Translations under genes and position numbers: made by a program
Source of the DNA: Paenibacillus caseinilyticus
GTDB lineage: Bacteria > Bacillota > Bacilli > Paenibacillales > NBRC-103111
Reading direction: 5' to 3'
Length of the DNA stretch: 64,000 nucleotides
NCBI RefSeq assembly: GCF_027533645.1
Contig: NZ_JAQAGY010000003.1
Span: 124,001 to 188,000 of the forward strand
The notes under the pieces: generated by a model
What the model saw: the letters and a program-made list of their open reading frames with translations, nothing else
Databases searched by the model: none
Told to the model about the DNA's origin: nothing
In this document: piece after piece, positions 8,513 to 16,684 of the stretch
Layout: each line of letters starts with the position of its first letter
Position numbering within the stretch: position 1 is the first letter of the stretch

Positions 8513-8545
8513 ACCGGTTCCAGCGTTATACATATACATATATTA
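8513..8545 (+). promoter_or_regulatory. Putative mother-cell (sigma-K/E) promoter of the CotB-like gene
   Basis: CATATATTA at 8537-8545 matches the sigma-K -10 consensus CATANNNTA exactly, but no AC lies at the usual distance. The overlapping CATATACAT at 8531 has ACC 15 bp upstream. Which of the two is used cannot be told from sequence. Confidence 0.35.
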
Positions 8546-8686
8546 CGAATCGACCCCATCGACAAATGCACGGAAGCCGGTCGGCGCCCCTGCGGCAGGG
8601 TAACCGGTAAAAGCCAGCTCTTTGCTTCCGAAGCTTGTTCGATAGGAGGTTCGCAGCGAATCTATTTTGTGAGAGGGGAATGCACC

Positions 8687-9439
8687 ATGTCTCAGAACAG
8701 CCCGTTAGGCGCACTGATCGGATCGGAGATCAGAATCAACCGCGGCGGCCCCGATGCCATCGCCGGCAAGCTCATTGCCATCCAACATGGATATCTCGTC
8801 CTCCAGACAAAGGACAGCCTTGTGTATGTCAATGCAGCCCACATCAAGAGCATCACCGATGCCCTTGGCAACAAGAGCACCAACCTGAGCGGAACGACGC
8901 CGACTTATATTATGGCCGGTTCCTTCACCGGTGTCCTGCAGCAGCTCCGTCATCAATTCGTACAGATCAACCGCGGCGGTCCCGAAAAAGTCGAAGGCGT
9001 CATTTCGGAAGTAACGGGGGAGTATGTGCTGCTGATTGTGAACAGAGAACTCGTCCGGATTCCTATCTTTCATATTAAAAGCGTATCGGTCGGCTACAAG
9101 AACGCCAACCGCAGCGGCAATCGCAGCGGGCAAAACCAGAACCAAAACCAAAACCAAAACCAAAATCAAGGTCAAGGCGGCAATCGCAGCGGGCAACAGA
9201 ACGCGAACCGCAGCGGGCAGCGTAACAACAGCTCCGGCGGACAGCAGAATGCGAACCGCAGCGGACAACGCAACAACAGCTCCGGCGGACAGCGGAATGC
9301 GAACCGCAGCGGGCAGCAAAATGCAGGCCGCCGCAACCGCAGCGGACAGCAAAATGCGGGTGCCAACACCCGCAGCAAACAAAACAGCAAGTCCGTTAAA
9401 ACCCCGGTCTACAGCCTCAAACGCACTTCACGCCGCTAA
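8687..9439 (+). CDS. CotB-like spore coat protein with Asn/Arg/Ser/Gln-rich tail
   Basis: 250 residues. The first 130 contain two copies of a CotB-type module: EIRINRGGPDAIAGKLIAI...VYVNAAHIKSI and FVQINRGGPEKVEGVISEV...VRIPIFHIKSVSV. The RGGP-x-G-x-L-x-x-V pattern is typical of CotB N-terminal repeats. The rest is a low-complexity tail of (NQ)n and NANRSGQRNNSSGGQ repeats ending in a basic segment. In B. subtilis the Ser-rich CotB tail is phosphorylated by CotH, which is encoded 1 kb away here. The start is set at the ATG at 8687, 8 nt after GAGGGG, rather than six codons earlier. Confidence 0.8.
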   Translation: MSQNSPLGALIGSEIRINRGGPDAIAGKLIAIQHGYLVLQTKDSLVYVNAAHIKSITDALGNKSTNLSGTTPTYIMAGSFTGVLQQLRHQFVQINRGGPEKVEGVISEVTGEYVLLIVNRELVRIPIFHIKSVSVGYKNANRSGNRSGQNQNQNQNQNQNQGQGGNRSGQQNANRSGQRNNSSGGQQNANRSGQRNNSSGGQRNANRSGQQNAGRRNRSGQQNAGANTRSKQNSKSVKTPVYSLKRTSRR

Positions 9440-9494
9440 CCCTTCTTCTCAGGGGCCGATTCTCGAATATTGTTATCTTTCGTAATTCATACAC

Positions 9495-9543
9495 CCCCAT
9501 GGAGAAGCACAGGAACTACTTCCATCCATGGGGCTTTTTTTTA
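9495..9543 (+). terminator. Terminator after the CotB-like gene
   Basis: CCCCATGGA and TCCATGGGG form a 9-bp stem followed by C and eight or more T, about 55 nt downstream of the stop codon. Confidence 0.85.
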
Positions 9544-9575
9544 CTTGACTCCGGCAACCGGAAGGAGGTGTTACC

Positions 9576-10241
9576 ATGTTAACGATGCGCTCCTATCTGA
9601 ACCGGCCCGTCGAACTGCTCGTATCCGGCAAAAAAGAACCCGTCCGCGGAATTCTTGTCGATACCGGCGCCGACATCCTTGTCGTTCACGACGGCAGCCG
9701 CTTCCTCTATGTCCCCGCCCTTCACCTGCAGGAATTTTCACTTTCCACGGCCATCCCCGGATCGGATCTGTCCCCAGCCGCCTTTGTCTGGGAATCCTCG
9801 CCCGATCTTTCTTACCGCAAGGTCCTGATGCATTCCAAAGGGATCTTCAGTGAGATGTACATTACCGGTCAACAGTCGATTCATGGATATGTCACCTCGC
9901 TCATGACCGACTTTTTCGCTTTTCAGTCTCCCGTCTACCATACGGTGCTGGTAGCCATGCGCCACCTCAAGACGCTGATTCCGTACGGACCGAACATCAC
10001 GCCTTATTCGATGAACCCGGCTGCGTTCCCCGTCTCTCCGAGCACCATGCCCCTATCGAGGACGATGGACCAGCAGCTCAAAAAACTCGAAGGCGAATTC
10101 GTTGTACTGAATCTTGGCGAGAAGCCGAACCATATCGGTCTGCTGAAATCGGTGGAACCTCCTATTGTCGAACTGATTACCTCGGGCGGCGCGTCGGTGT
10201 TCATGCATATCGACCATGTGAAAACCTTACACAAACCGTAA
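9576..10241 (+). CDS. CotB-like protein without the repeat tail
   Basis: 221 residues preceded by an excellent AAGGAGG site 7 nt before the ATG. It again has two beta-rich modules, RPVELLVSGKKEPVRGILVDTGADILVVHDGSRFLYVPALHLQEF near the N-terminus and FVVLNLGEKPNHIGLLKSVEPPIVELI...VFMHIDHVKTL at the C-terminus. They have the same layout as the preceding gene but without RGGP. A proline-rich linker joins the two. It probably arose by duplication and divergence of the CotB-type module. No Ser-rich tail is present, so it may be a structural partner and not a kinase substrate. Confidence 0.65.
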   Translation: MLTMRSYLNRPVELLVSGKKEPVRGILVDTGADILVVHDGSRFLYVPALHLQEFSLSTAIPGSDLSPAAFVWESSPDLSYRKVLMHSKGIFSEMYITGQQSIHGYVTSLMTDFFAFQSPVYHTVLVAMRHLKTLIPYGPNITPYSMNPAAFPVSPSTMPLSRTMDQQLKKLEGEFVVLNLGEKPNHIGLLKSVEPPIVELITSGGASVFMHIDHVKTLHKP

Positions 10242-10280
10242 TTCCCCTCGGGATTCCCCGGTATCCCCACTTAAAACGAA

Positions 10281-10313
10281 AGCAGGGCAGCCCCCGAAAG
10301 GGCTGCCCTGCTG
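10281..10313 (-). terminator. Terminator of recJ-apt
   Basis: AGCAGGGCAGCCC pairs with GGGCTGCCCTGCT across a short loop. On the minus strand it follows the apt stop codon and leads into a T-rich stretch (TTCGTTTTA). It may also end the plus-strand CotB-like gene. Confidence 0.75.
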
Positions 10314-10331
10314 TGTAGTAGCCTGCCGATC

Positions 10332-10844
10332 TTAGTACTGCACGAGAGAGATCACGTCGATGTCTCCCAGTTTCTCACGTCCGTTCAGGTCCTGCAGTTC
10401 AATGAGGAACGCTGCACCCACCACTTCGCCGCCCAGCTGTTTCACCAGGTTAATGGATGTGGCGATCGTTCCGCCTGTGGCGAGAAGATCGTCCGCGATA
10501 AGCACCTTCTGGCCCGGCTTGATGGCATCATCATGCATGGCCAGCTTGTCCTTGCCATACTCCAGCGCATAGTCCGCTTCTATCGTGTTGCCCGGCAGCT
10601 TGCCGCTCTTGCGGATCGGCACGAAGCCGATGCCAAGGGCCACAGCCAGCGGAGCGCCGATGACGAAGCCTCTCGCTTCCGGACCCGCGATGAGATCGAT
10701 GTCCTGGCCCTGCAGGCGCGAGGCCAGTTCGCGGATGACTTCACTGTATACTTTGCCGTCGCCCAGCAGGGTCGTAATGTCTTTGAATGAGATGCCCGGC
10801 TGCGGGAAGTCTTCGATCACGCGGATATATTCTTTGAAATTCAT
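10332..10844 (-). CDS. apt: Adenine phosphoribosyltransferase
   Basis: 170-residue purine-salvage enzyme that makes AMP from adenine and PRPP. The PRPP-binding loop VLIADDLLATGGTI is at about residues 115-128, and GPEARGFVIGAPLA near residue 50 is typical of the family. The start is the ATG at 10844 (MNFKEYIRVIEDFPQPGISF), whose first bases overlap the recJ stop by 4 bp (ATGA) and which has GGAGGG upstream. recJ and apt are therefore translationally coupled, as in Bacillus. Confidence 0.96.
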   Translation of the reverse strand: MNFKEYIRVIEDFPQPGISFKDITTLLGDGKVYSEVIRELASRLQGQDIDLIAGPEARGFVIGAPLAVALGIGFVPIRKSGKLPGNTIEADYALEYGKDKLAMHDDAIKPGQKVLIADDLLATGGTIATSINLVKQLGGEVVGAAFLIELQDLNGREKLGDIDVISLVQY

Positions 10845-13270
10845 AGGATTCCCTCCATCATTATGGTTGTGTGGTGAGCTGTGGACGACAGGATGCCCAG
10901 CAGCTCTCTTGCTGTAGTATATAGCAGTCGTTCTTCTACTTCCGAACGGTCCATCCTGCTGCGGTACAGCAGCGAGGCCGTCAGATCCTTCTTCTCCCGT
11001 ACGGGAAGGAGCCGGCAATTCTCTCCCTGTACTTCCACGAATCCGAGTTCAGTGAAGACATCCAGTATAAACCGGACAATCTCCGGAGCCAGGCGCGTCC
11101 TTGCCGTCAGGCTTGGAATCGTGCCGCTTCCTTCCCCCGAGCCCGCCAGTGCCCCATAGACCAGCTTGAACTGGCTGCGGTCCGGCAGCTGGGATGCATT
11201 CTTGTCTTCCGCGCCTCCCCACGCCGCGTAATACCGCTCTGCAGCCCCGGCCTGTACGGCAACAGCATGCAGCTGCTCCAACCGTTCGGGAAGGTGATAG
11301 AGTACGATATCCCTCGCTTCATGAAGCGGAAGACTGCCGGCGAGACCGCCGGCGGGATGCAGATGCCCCTCCAGATCGCAGTACCAGAGGGCGCAGCCTT
11401 GTGCTGCCTCCCGGAGTTCGGCGGATATCCACGAACGGAACACCACGACGGCCGGCGGCAGGTGGTCATGACCCTGCGGACGGCGCTGAAGCCTCTCGCA
11501 CAGGTCGGCCACCTTGCGCCCCGGCTTCGGGGTTCCCCGCCAATCGAACAGCTGAGGGTCCGTCACCTGCAGATCCTGCATCAGAATCTGGGGACGGCGC
11601 ACCCCGTTCCACTCGTTAACCGAGAGCTCCCCGAGCAGATCGATCCGGGCATTCGGCGTAATCCAATCGCTCAGCGTCCCTTTGTTGAAAGCCACGGCTT
11701 CCAGAGCGGACGCCGTCTCCCCCGCTCCCTTCAGAGAGAGCTTCAGGTGCTGCTGTTCCTTGCCCATCGTCCGCAGATCGCTGAGCTTCACCCCGCGGAA
11801 GACAAAACGAGGGGAGGGATTGCCGGTGCCGAACGGACCGAGCTTCTCCAAATCCAGAATGCTCTCGAGCGTGATCTCGCTGAAGTCGCACTCGGCATCC
11901 GCTTGAAGCAGCGGCAGGAAATCCTGCGGTTGCAGCCATTCCCCGGCCAGCTGGTCCAGCCTGCGCGCGAATTCGCCAAGCTGTCCGCTGTCCAGCGTCA
12001 TGCCGGCGGCCATATAGTGGCCGCCGTAATGATCCATGAGATCCTCACAGTGCGTCAGCGCTTTGTGCATATCGAAGCCGGCGATCGACCTGGCGGAACC
12101 TTTGGCCATCCCGCTCTCCCGGTCAATGCCCAGGATCACCGTCGGACGGTAGTAACGGTCGACAATCTTCGATGCGACGATCCCGATCACGCCGACGTTC
12201 CAATCTTCCTGAGCCAGAACAATGGCCCGGGGCAGTATCCCGCTCTCCTGCCGCTGCCGTTCGACCTGGGCGAAGGCTTCCTTCGCCATCTCGTCTACGA
12301 TGCGCTGCCGCTCTTTGTTGAGCAGATCGAGCTCCCCGGCCAGACGCTCGGCTTCCCGGTCATCCTCTGTCGTTAGGAGCTTGACTGCCGTATCCGCGCT
12401 GAGCAGCCTGCCGCTGGCATTGATCCGGGGGCCCAGGGCGAACCCGATGTGCGTCGAGGTGACCTCGCGCAGCGGAATACCGGCGACCGCCAGAAGCGCC
12501 TTGATGCCGCTGTTCGAGGTGGTGCGCATCTGCTGCAGCCCCATCTTCACGATCATCCGGTTCTCTTCCGTCAGCGGCATAAGGTCGGCCACCGTACCGA
12601 TCGCGGCATAAGGCAGGAGCTCCTCCGGCCAGCGGCCAAGGAGGGCCTGCGCAAGCTTCAGGGCTACGCCGACACCGGCCAAGTGCTTATATGGATAAGG
12701 ACAGCCCGGCTTCTTCGGGTTGATCAGCGCGAAGGCTTCCGGCAGCACTTCCGGCGGCTCGTGATGATCCGTGACGATCACGTCGATCCCGAGCGACGCG
12801 GCATGCGCAATCTCCTCTACGGCGCTAATCCCCGTATCCACCGTAATGATCAGGCCTATGCCCTGCTTATGGGCCTCATTCATCGCTCCTATATTCAGTC
12901 CGTAGCCTTCGGTTACCCTGTGGGGAATATAATAATCGAACGTGCAGTCCAGCTGGCGCAGCAGATAGACCATCAGCGTTGTGGAGCTGACCCCGTCGGC
13001 GTCGTAGTCCCCATAGATCCGGATACGCTCTCCGCTCTCCAGGGCCTGGCGAATCCGGCGGACCGCCCGTTCCATTCCATCCAAAAGATACGGATCATGG
13101 ATGTGATCCGTTCCCCCGTCCAAAAATTCGGCAGCATGCGTGGTGTCTGTCATTCCCCGAACCACCAGAAGACGCGAAAGCAGCGGTGAGAGACCGAGCT
13201 GCTGCGAGAGGGTCTTCACCGCTGGTTCATCCGCTTCCCCGATGTTCCATCTTGCCTTGGCTTGTAGCAT
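10841..13270 (-). CDS. recJ: Single-stranded-DNA-specific 5'-3' exonuclease RecJ
   Basis: 809-residue DHH-superfamily nuclease used in RecF-type recombination and mismatch and base-excision repair. The DHH domain motifs IYGDYDADGVSSTTLMVYLL (about residue 85), VTDHHEPPE (about 165) and the DHHA1 motif GGHYMAAGMTL (about 405) are intact, so metal-dependent activity is expected. The C-terminal 250 residues match the extended RecJ tail of Bacillales. It forms an operon with apt through a 4-bp overlap. Confidence 0.95.
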   Translation of the reverse strand: MLQAKARWNIGEADEPAVKTLSQQLGLSPLLSRLLVVRGMTDTTHAAEFLDGGTDHIHDPYLLDGMERAVRRIRQALESGERIRIYGDYDADGVSSTTLMVYLLRQLDCTFDYYIPHRVTEGYGLNIGAMNEAHKQGIGLIITVDTGISAVEEIAHAASLGIDVIVTDHHEPPEVLPEAFALINPKKPGCPYPYKHLAGVGVALKLAQALLGRWPEELLPYAAIGTVADLMPLTEENRMIVKMGLQQMRTTSNSGIKALLAVAGIPLREVTSTHIGFALGPRINASGRLLSADTAVKLLTTEDDREAERLAGELDLLNKERQRIVDEMAKEAFAQVERQRQESGILPRAIVLAQEDWNVGVIGIVASKIVDRYYRPTVILGIDRESGMAKGSARSIAGFDMHKALTHCEDLMDHYGGHYMAAGMTLDSGQLGEFARRLDQLAGEWLQPQDFLPLLQADAECDFSEITLESILDLEKLGPFGTGNPSPRFVFRGVKLSDLRTMGKEQQHLKLSLKGAGETASALEAVAFNKGTLSDWITPNARIDLLGELSVNEWNGVRRPQILMQDLQVTDPQLFDWRGTPKPGRKVADLCERLQRRPQGHDHLPPAVVVFRSWISAELREAAQGCALWYCDLEGHLHPAGGLAGSLPLHEARDIVLYHLPERLEQLHAVAVQAGAAERYYAAWGGAEDKNASQLPDRSQFKLVYGALAGSGEGSGTIPSLTARTRLAPEIVRFILDVFTELGFVEVQGENCRLLPVREKKDLTASLLYRSRMDRSEVEERLLYTTARELLGILSSTAHHTTIMMEGIL

Positions 13271-13347
13271 GCTTGCCTTTCCTCCTCTCCCGCCGGACAG
13301 CGCCGCCGGGCATTCCTTATACAGCTTAGGTGCAATAAGACGCTTGC

Positions 13348-14274
13348 TTAATGAAGAAGCGTGGGAATCTCATCCTGTTCCCGGCCCGCGCTCTTGTACG
13401 GGTAGCCCGGATCATAAGGATTCACCTGTGTATGGACATCCGTCACATGGCTGAACCGCTTCATCAGCGTTTGTTTGACGATCCGGGCAATCTCGCTGCC
13501 CTCCTGGATCGTAATCCGGGGGTTCACGCTGATCTGGACGTCAACCGTAACATAATGGCCTTGTTCCTTTGCCTGAAGGGCATCCACTGCGATGACCCCT
13601 TTGACCCGCTGCACCGTCTCCAGCAGATCTGCCGCATCCTCCTGCTCCAGTACCTTCGCGGTACGGCCTGAGAGCGAATCGACGACAGCTAAGTATCCCA
13701 TACGGAGCACGAAAAAAGCAATCACGATTCCCGCTGCGGGGTCGAGATACGCCGCATATTTATTTCCCAGGTAATCCCCGAGCTGCGCCCCTGCGATTCC
13801 TGTGAATGCGGCTATGGCGGTGTACCGTCCGGAGCGACGCTCCCGCATCCCCGCTGCCCGCGGCAAGTTGGTCCCCGGGCCGCTTGCGGTCCGCAGTCCG
13901 TATTGATATAAGGATTCACTGGCGAATACCGATACGATAAGAACAATGAGTGCATAAGGCCCGGGCGCCTCTACCTCCCCCGAGTATATCGTCCTTAGCG
14001 AAGACACACCGATCTCGATCCCCATCACAAGCAGAAGAACGGAAAGAACAACGCCCGATACGGTCCGGATCCGTTCCTGCCGTCCTCCAGCCTGCGAACC
14101 CAACAACGCTGCAAGCGAGCAAAGCGCGCCTGCAGCCGAATGGAGCCCGTCCGCAATCAATGCTTTACTTCCTGCCGCCATACCGGCCGCCGCCTTCAAC
14201 ACCGCCAAAGCAAGCGTGCTTACGATGGCGATGCGCACCGGAGCCTCAGCCTGCCTGTCACGTTCATCGGTCAT
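13348..14274 (-). CDS. CDF-family membrane protein lacking transport-site residues
   Basis: 308 residues with about six membrane segments and a C-terminal cytoplasmic domain (HYVTVDVQISVNPRITIQEG...VTDVHTQVNP), the architecture of cation diffusion facilitators that export Zn, Mn or Fe against protons. Normal members bind metal with H/DxxxD in TM2 and HxxxD in TM5. Here TM2 reads ADGLHSAAG (H45, but Gly at the Asp position 49), and TM5 aligns as ERRSG where the family has HHRSD. Three of the four ligands are therefore gone. The fold is clear; metal transport is doubtful. It sits between recJ and secF on the same strand. Confidence 0.8.
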   Translation of the reverse strand: MTDERDRQAEAPVRIAIVSTLALAVLKAAAGMAAGSKALIADGLHSAAGALCSLAALLGSQAGGRQERIRTVSGVVLSVLLLVMGIEIGVSSLRTIYSGEVEAPGPYALIVLIVSVFASESLYQYGLRTASGPGTNLPRAAGMRERRSGRYTAIAAFTGIAGAQLGDYLGNKYAAYLDPAAGIVIAFFVLRMGYLAVVDSLSGRTAKVLEQEDAADLLETVQRVKGVIAVDALQAKEQGHYVTVDVQISVNPRITIQEGSEIARIVKQTLMKRFSHVTDVHTQVNPYDPGYPYKSAGREQDEIPTLLH

Positions 14275-14329
14275 GGGGTCACTCCTCCATGAAATTCAGG
14301 ATCCATCTCGCTTCCGATTCATTGATAAA

Positions 14330-14358
14330 GGCCGCCGAAACTGCCGTTTCGAGCGGCC
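14330..14358 (-). terminator. Terminator downstream of secF
   Basis: On the minus strand GGCCGCTCGAAAC and GTTTCGGCGGCC pair (one bulged base) around GGCA and are followed by TTTATC, about 40 nt after the secF stop codon. Confidence 0.75.
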
Positions 14359-14400
14359 GATACTATGCTGGCTGCAGCGGAGTGGTGCCGATTCGTCGAA

Positions 14401-15324
14401 TCAGCCGTTCTGTGCTGCGGCCTTGGGTTTGGATGCTAGGGATTTGCTCTTGAGCAGAAGCCAGAGCGGGCTCGCAATAATGATCGAAGAATACATCCCC
14501 GCCACGAGCCCCATAATCATGGCCAGCGAGAAAAGGCGAATCGCCTCGCTCCCCATGACGCAAAGGAGGACCGCTGCAATCAAGACGGTAAGCACGGTAT
14601 TGATCGAACGGGTCATCGTCTGCCAGATGCTCTGGTTGACGACCAGGGACAGATCCTCGTACGTCTTCACTTTGGCGAACCGCATATTCTCGCGGATCCG
14701 GTCGAAGATAACGATCGTATCGTTGATGGAATATCCGACAATCGTCAGGATCGCCGCCACGAACGGAAGATTGACCTCGAGCCGGAAGATCGAGAACAAG
14801 CTGACAACGATGAACGCATCATGCAGCAGGGCCACAACCGCCGCCACGGCGAAGCGCCATTCGAAACGGATCGACACGTAGATGATAATCCCAAGGCTGG
14901 CGGCAAGTACCGCATAGATCGCCTTCACAGCCATTTCGTTGGCGAGCTCCGTATCGACGGTATTCTCTTCTTTGGACACGCCTTCACCGAAGGCGGCCTT
15001 GAAGCCCGCTTCCACCTTGCTTACTTCCTCGGCATTCAGGACATGGTCAAAGCGCATCGTTACCCGGTCGCCGGCATCGCCGCCGATGATCGGATTGCCG
15101 GCCGGCTCGAAGCCGGCTGTCTTCGTAATTTCCAATGCCTGTTCCTGGGTTACCGCCTTGCCCCCTGTGGATATATCCAGCGTTGTTCCCGCTTTGAAAT
15201 CCACGCCCCGGTTCAGGCCGAACACCGCCAGGGTCAGAATTCCCAGCAGCGTAATAACGATGGAGAACACGTAGAACTTCCGGCGGTGCTTCATGAAGTC
15301 GAACTTGCTGGCATCATAGCGCAT
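14401..15324 (-). CDS. secF: Protein translocase subunit SecF
   Basis: 307-residue membrane protein that works with SecD to pull secreted proteins across the membrane using the proton gradient. Six membrane segments are visible: one near residue 20 and five after about 135. The RND motifs GVDFKAGTTLDI and GYSINDTIVIFDRIREN are present. It is a separate gene here, whereas B. subtilis has a fused SecDF. Its ATG overlaps the end of secD by 11 bp, so the two are translationally coupled. Confidence 0.95.
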   Translation of the reverse strand: MRYDASKFDFMKHRRKFYVFSIVITLLGILTLAVFGLNRGVDFKAGTTLDISTGGKAVTQEQALEITKTAGFEPAGNPIIGGDAGDRVTMRFDHVLNAEEVSKVEAGFKAAFGEGVSKEENTVDTELANEMAVKAIYAVLAASLGIIIYVSIRFEWRFAVAAVVALLHDAFIVVSLFSIFRLEVNLPFVAAILTIVGYSINDTIVIFDRIRENMRFAKVKTYEDLSLVVNQSIWQTMTRSINTVLTVLIAAVLLCVMGSEAIRLFSLAMIMGLVAGMYSSIIIASPLWLLLKSKSLASKPKAAAQNG

Positions 15325-16546
15325 GAATCTCGGACTCCTTTACTCCAAAATACTCCGGCTTCTTAACCAAGTTGCTTCGAACCAGGAGGTGCAGCAGCCA
15401 TCTGGAGAAAAAGACGTTCGTCAGAATGCTGACGAAAATCGTAAGAATCAGCGTCAGCGCAAAACCCTGAATAGCTCCCGTTCCAAGGAAATACAGGACC
15501 GCTGCAGCGATGACCGTTGTCAGCTGCGCGTCTACGATCGTCCGGAACGAGTTCTTCGAACCGGCCTTCAGCGCGGAGAACAGGCTCTTGCCGCTGCGCA
15601 GCTCGTCCTTGATCCGCTCATACGTGATGATGTTGGAGTCGACTGCCATCCCCACGCCAAGCACGAAGGCCGCAATCCCCGGAAGGGTCAAGGTCGCTTT
15701 CATTAAGTACATAACGCCCAGCATCGCCCAGATGAAGGTCACGATGGAGATCGAAGCCATGAGACCCGGCACACGGTAAATGATCAGCATGAACAAGATT
15801 ATAAGAACCGAAGCGATCGCGCTCGCCTGCACCGTCTGGTGAAGGGATTGAAGTCCGAGCGATGCGCCCACGGACTGCGTATACTTCTCGGTGAGCTTGA
15901 GTGGAAGCGCGCCCAGATTAATCGTATCCGCAATCTGCTTCGCCTCTTCATATGTATAGCTGCCCGAGATCGTCGCCTTGCCGTCGGTCAGCACGTTTCG
16001 AACGACCGGTGCCGACAATTCCTTCTCGTCCAGGTAGATCGCCAGCGGCTTGTCGAGGAGCTTCTCCGTCACTTTGCGGAATTTCTCGGCGTCCTTCACC
16101 TCGATGTTGATCTGTGGACGGTTGGACTGATCGTAGCCGATCTTGGCGGCGCCCACCGCGAAATCGCTTCCCACCATCTCTTTGGTGCCGTCCGGACCGC
16201 GGAACGTCAGCTCGGCCGGTTTCTTGAGGATTTCCCTTACCTGAGCCTCGTTGGCTACGCCGGCTACCCGGACGCGAATGCGGTCCTTGCCTTCGGTCGT
16301 AACTTCCGGCTCGGCCACCTTCTGCGCGTTCGCCCGCGACTCAATGCTTCGTGCCGTCTCCAGCAGTGACGCTTGGGTCACCGGCTGTCCCGCTTCCAGC
16401 GGCTCGGCTACATACAGGATTTCAAATCCGCCCCGCAGGTCGAGTCCGAGTTTGATGCCGCCAAGCAGCGCAGGGCTTGTCAGCCCGATCGACGCGAATA
16501 CGATCAGGACGATGCCGAGTAAGGCGGCCAATCTTTTGATGTCCAT
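15314..16546 (-). CDS. secD: Protein translocase subunit SecD
   Basis: 410-residue partner of SecF. It has an N-terminal membrane segment, the LGLDLRGGFEILYV motif near residue 40, a large extracytoplasmic domain (about 50-235) and five C-terminal segments with the RND motif GMAVDSNIITYERIKDELRSG. The start at the ATG at 16546 is supported by GGAGGGAG 8 nt upstream. The next gene upstream is the ComN-type regulator, the same order as in Bacillus. Confidence 0.95.
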   Translation of the reverse strand: MDIKRLAALLGIVLIVFASIGLTSPALLGGIKLGLDLRGGFEILYVAEPLEAGQPVTQASLLETARSIESRANAQKVAEPEVTTEGKDRIRVRVAGVANEAQVREILKKPAELTFRGPDGTKEMVGSDFAVGAAKIGYDQSNRPQINIEVKDAEKFRKVTEKLLDKPLAIYLDEKELSAPVVRNVLTDGKATISGSYTYEEAKQIADTINLGALPLKLTEKYTQSVGASLGLQSLHQTVQASAIASVLIILFMLIIYRVPGLMASISIVTFIWAMLGVMYLMKATLTLPGIAAFVLGVGMAVDSNIITYERIKDELRSGKSLFSALKAGSKNSFRTIVDAQLTTVIAAAVLYFLGTGAIQGFALTLILTIFVSILTNVFFSRWLLHLLVRSNLVKKPEYFGVKESEIHAL

Positions 16547-16651
16547 GATAAATCTCCCTCCACACTCAATATTCCCATTATACCTACCTGCCAAAAACGA
16601 GTCAATTTGGAATCCCTTAGGCAGGATAGGTGCGAATATCTTAGCTTAACC

Positions 16652-16684
16652 ACAAAAAAAGAAGCCCATTCAACGGAAATGGGC
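16652..16684 (-). terminator. Terminator overlapping the 3' end of the comN-like gene
   Basis: On the minus strand GCCCATT and AATGGGC form a stem that includes the stop codon and is followed by TTCTTTTTTTG. Its position separates the comN-like gene from secDF. Confidence 0.8.

Larger units (their letters stand above)
8331..8686. other. Divergent promoter region of the coat genes
   Basis: 356 bp without a credible gene between the leftward repeat-protein gene and the rightward CotB-like gene. It contains AT-rich stretches and matches to sigma-K-type -10 elements on both strands, listed separately. Confidence 0.6.
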
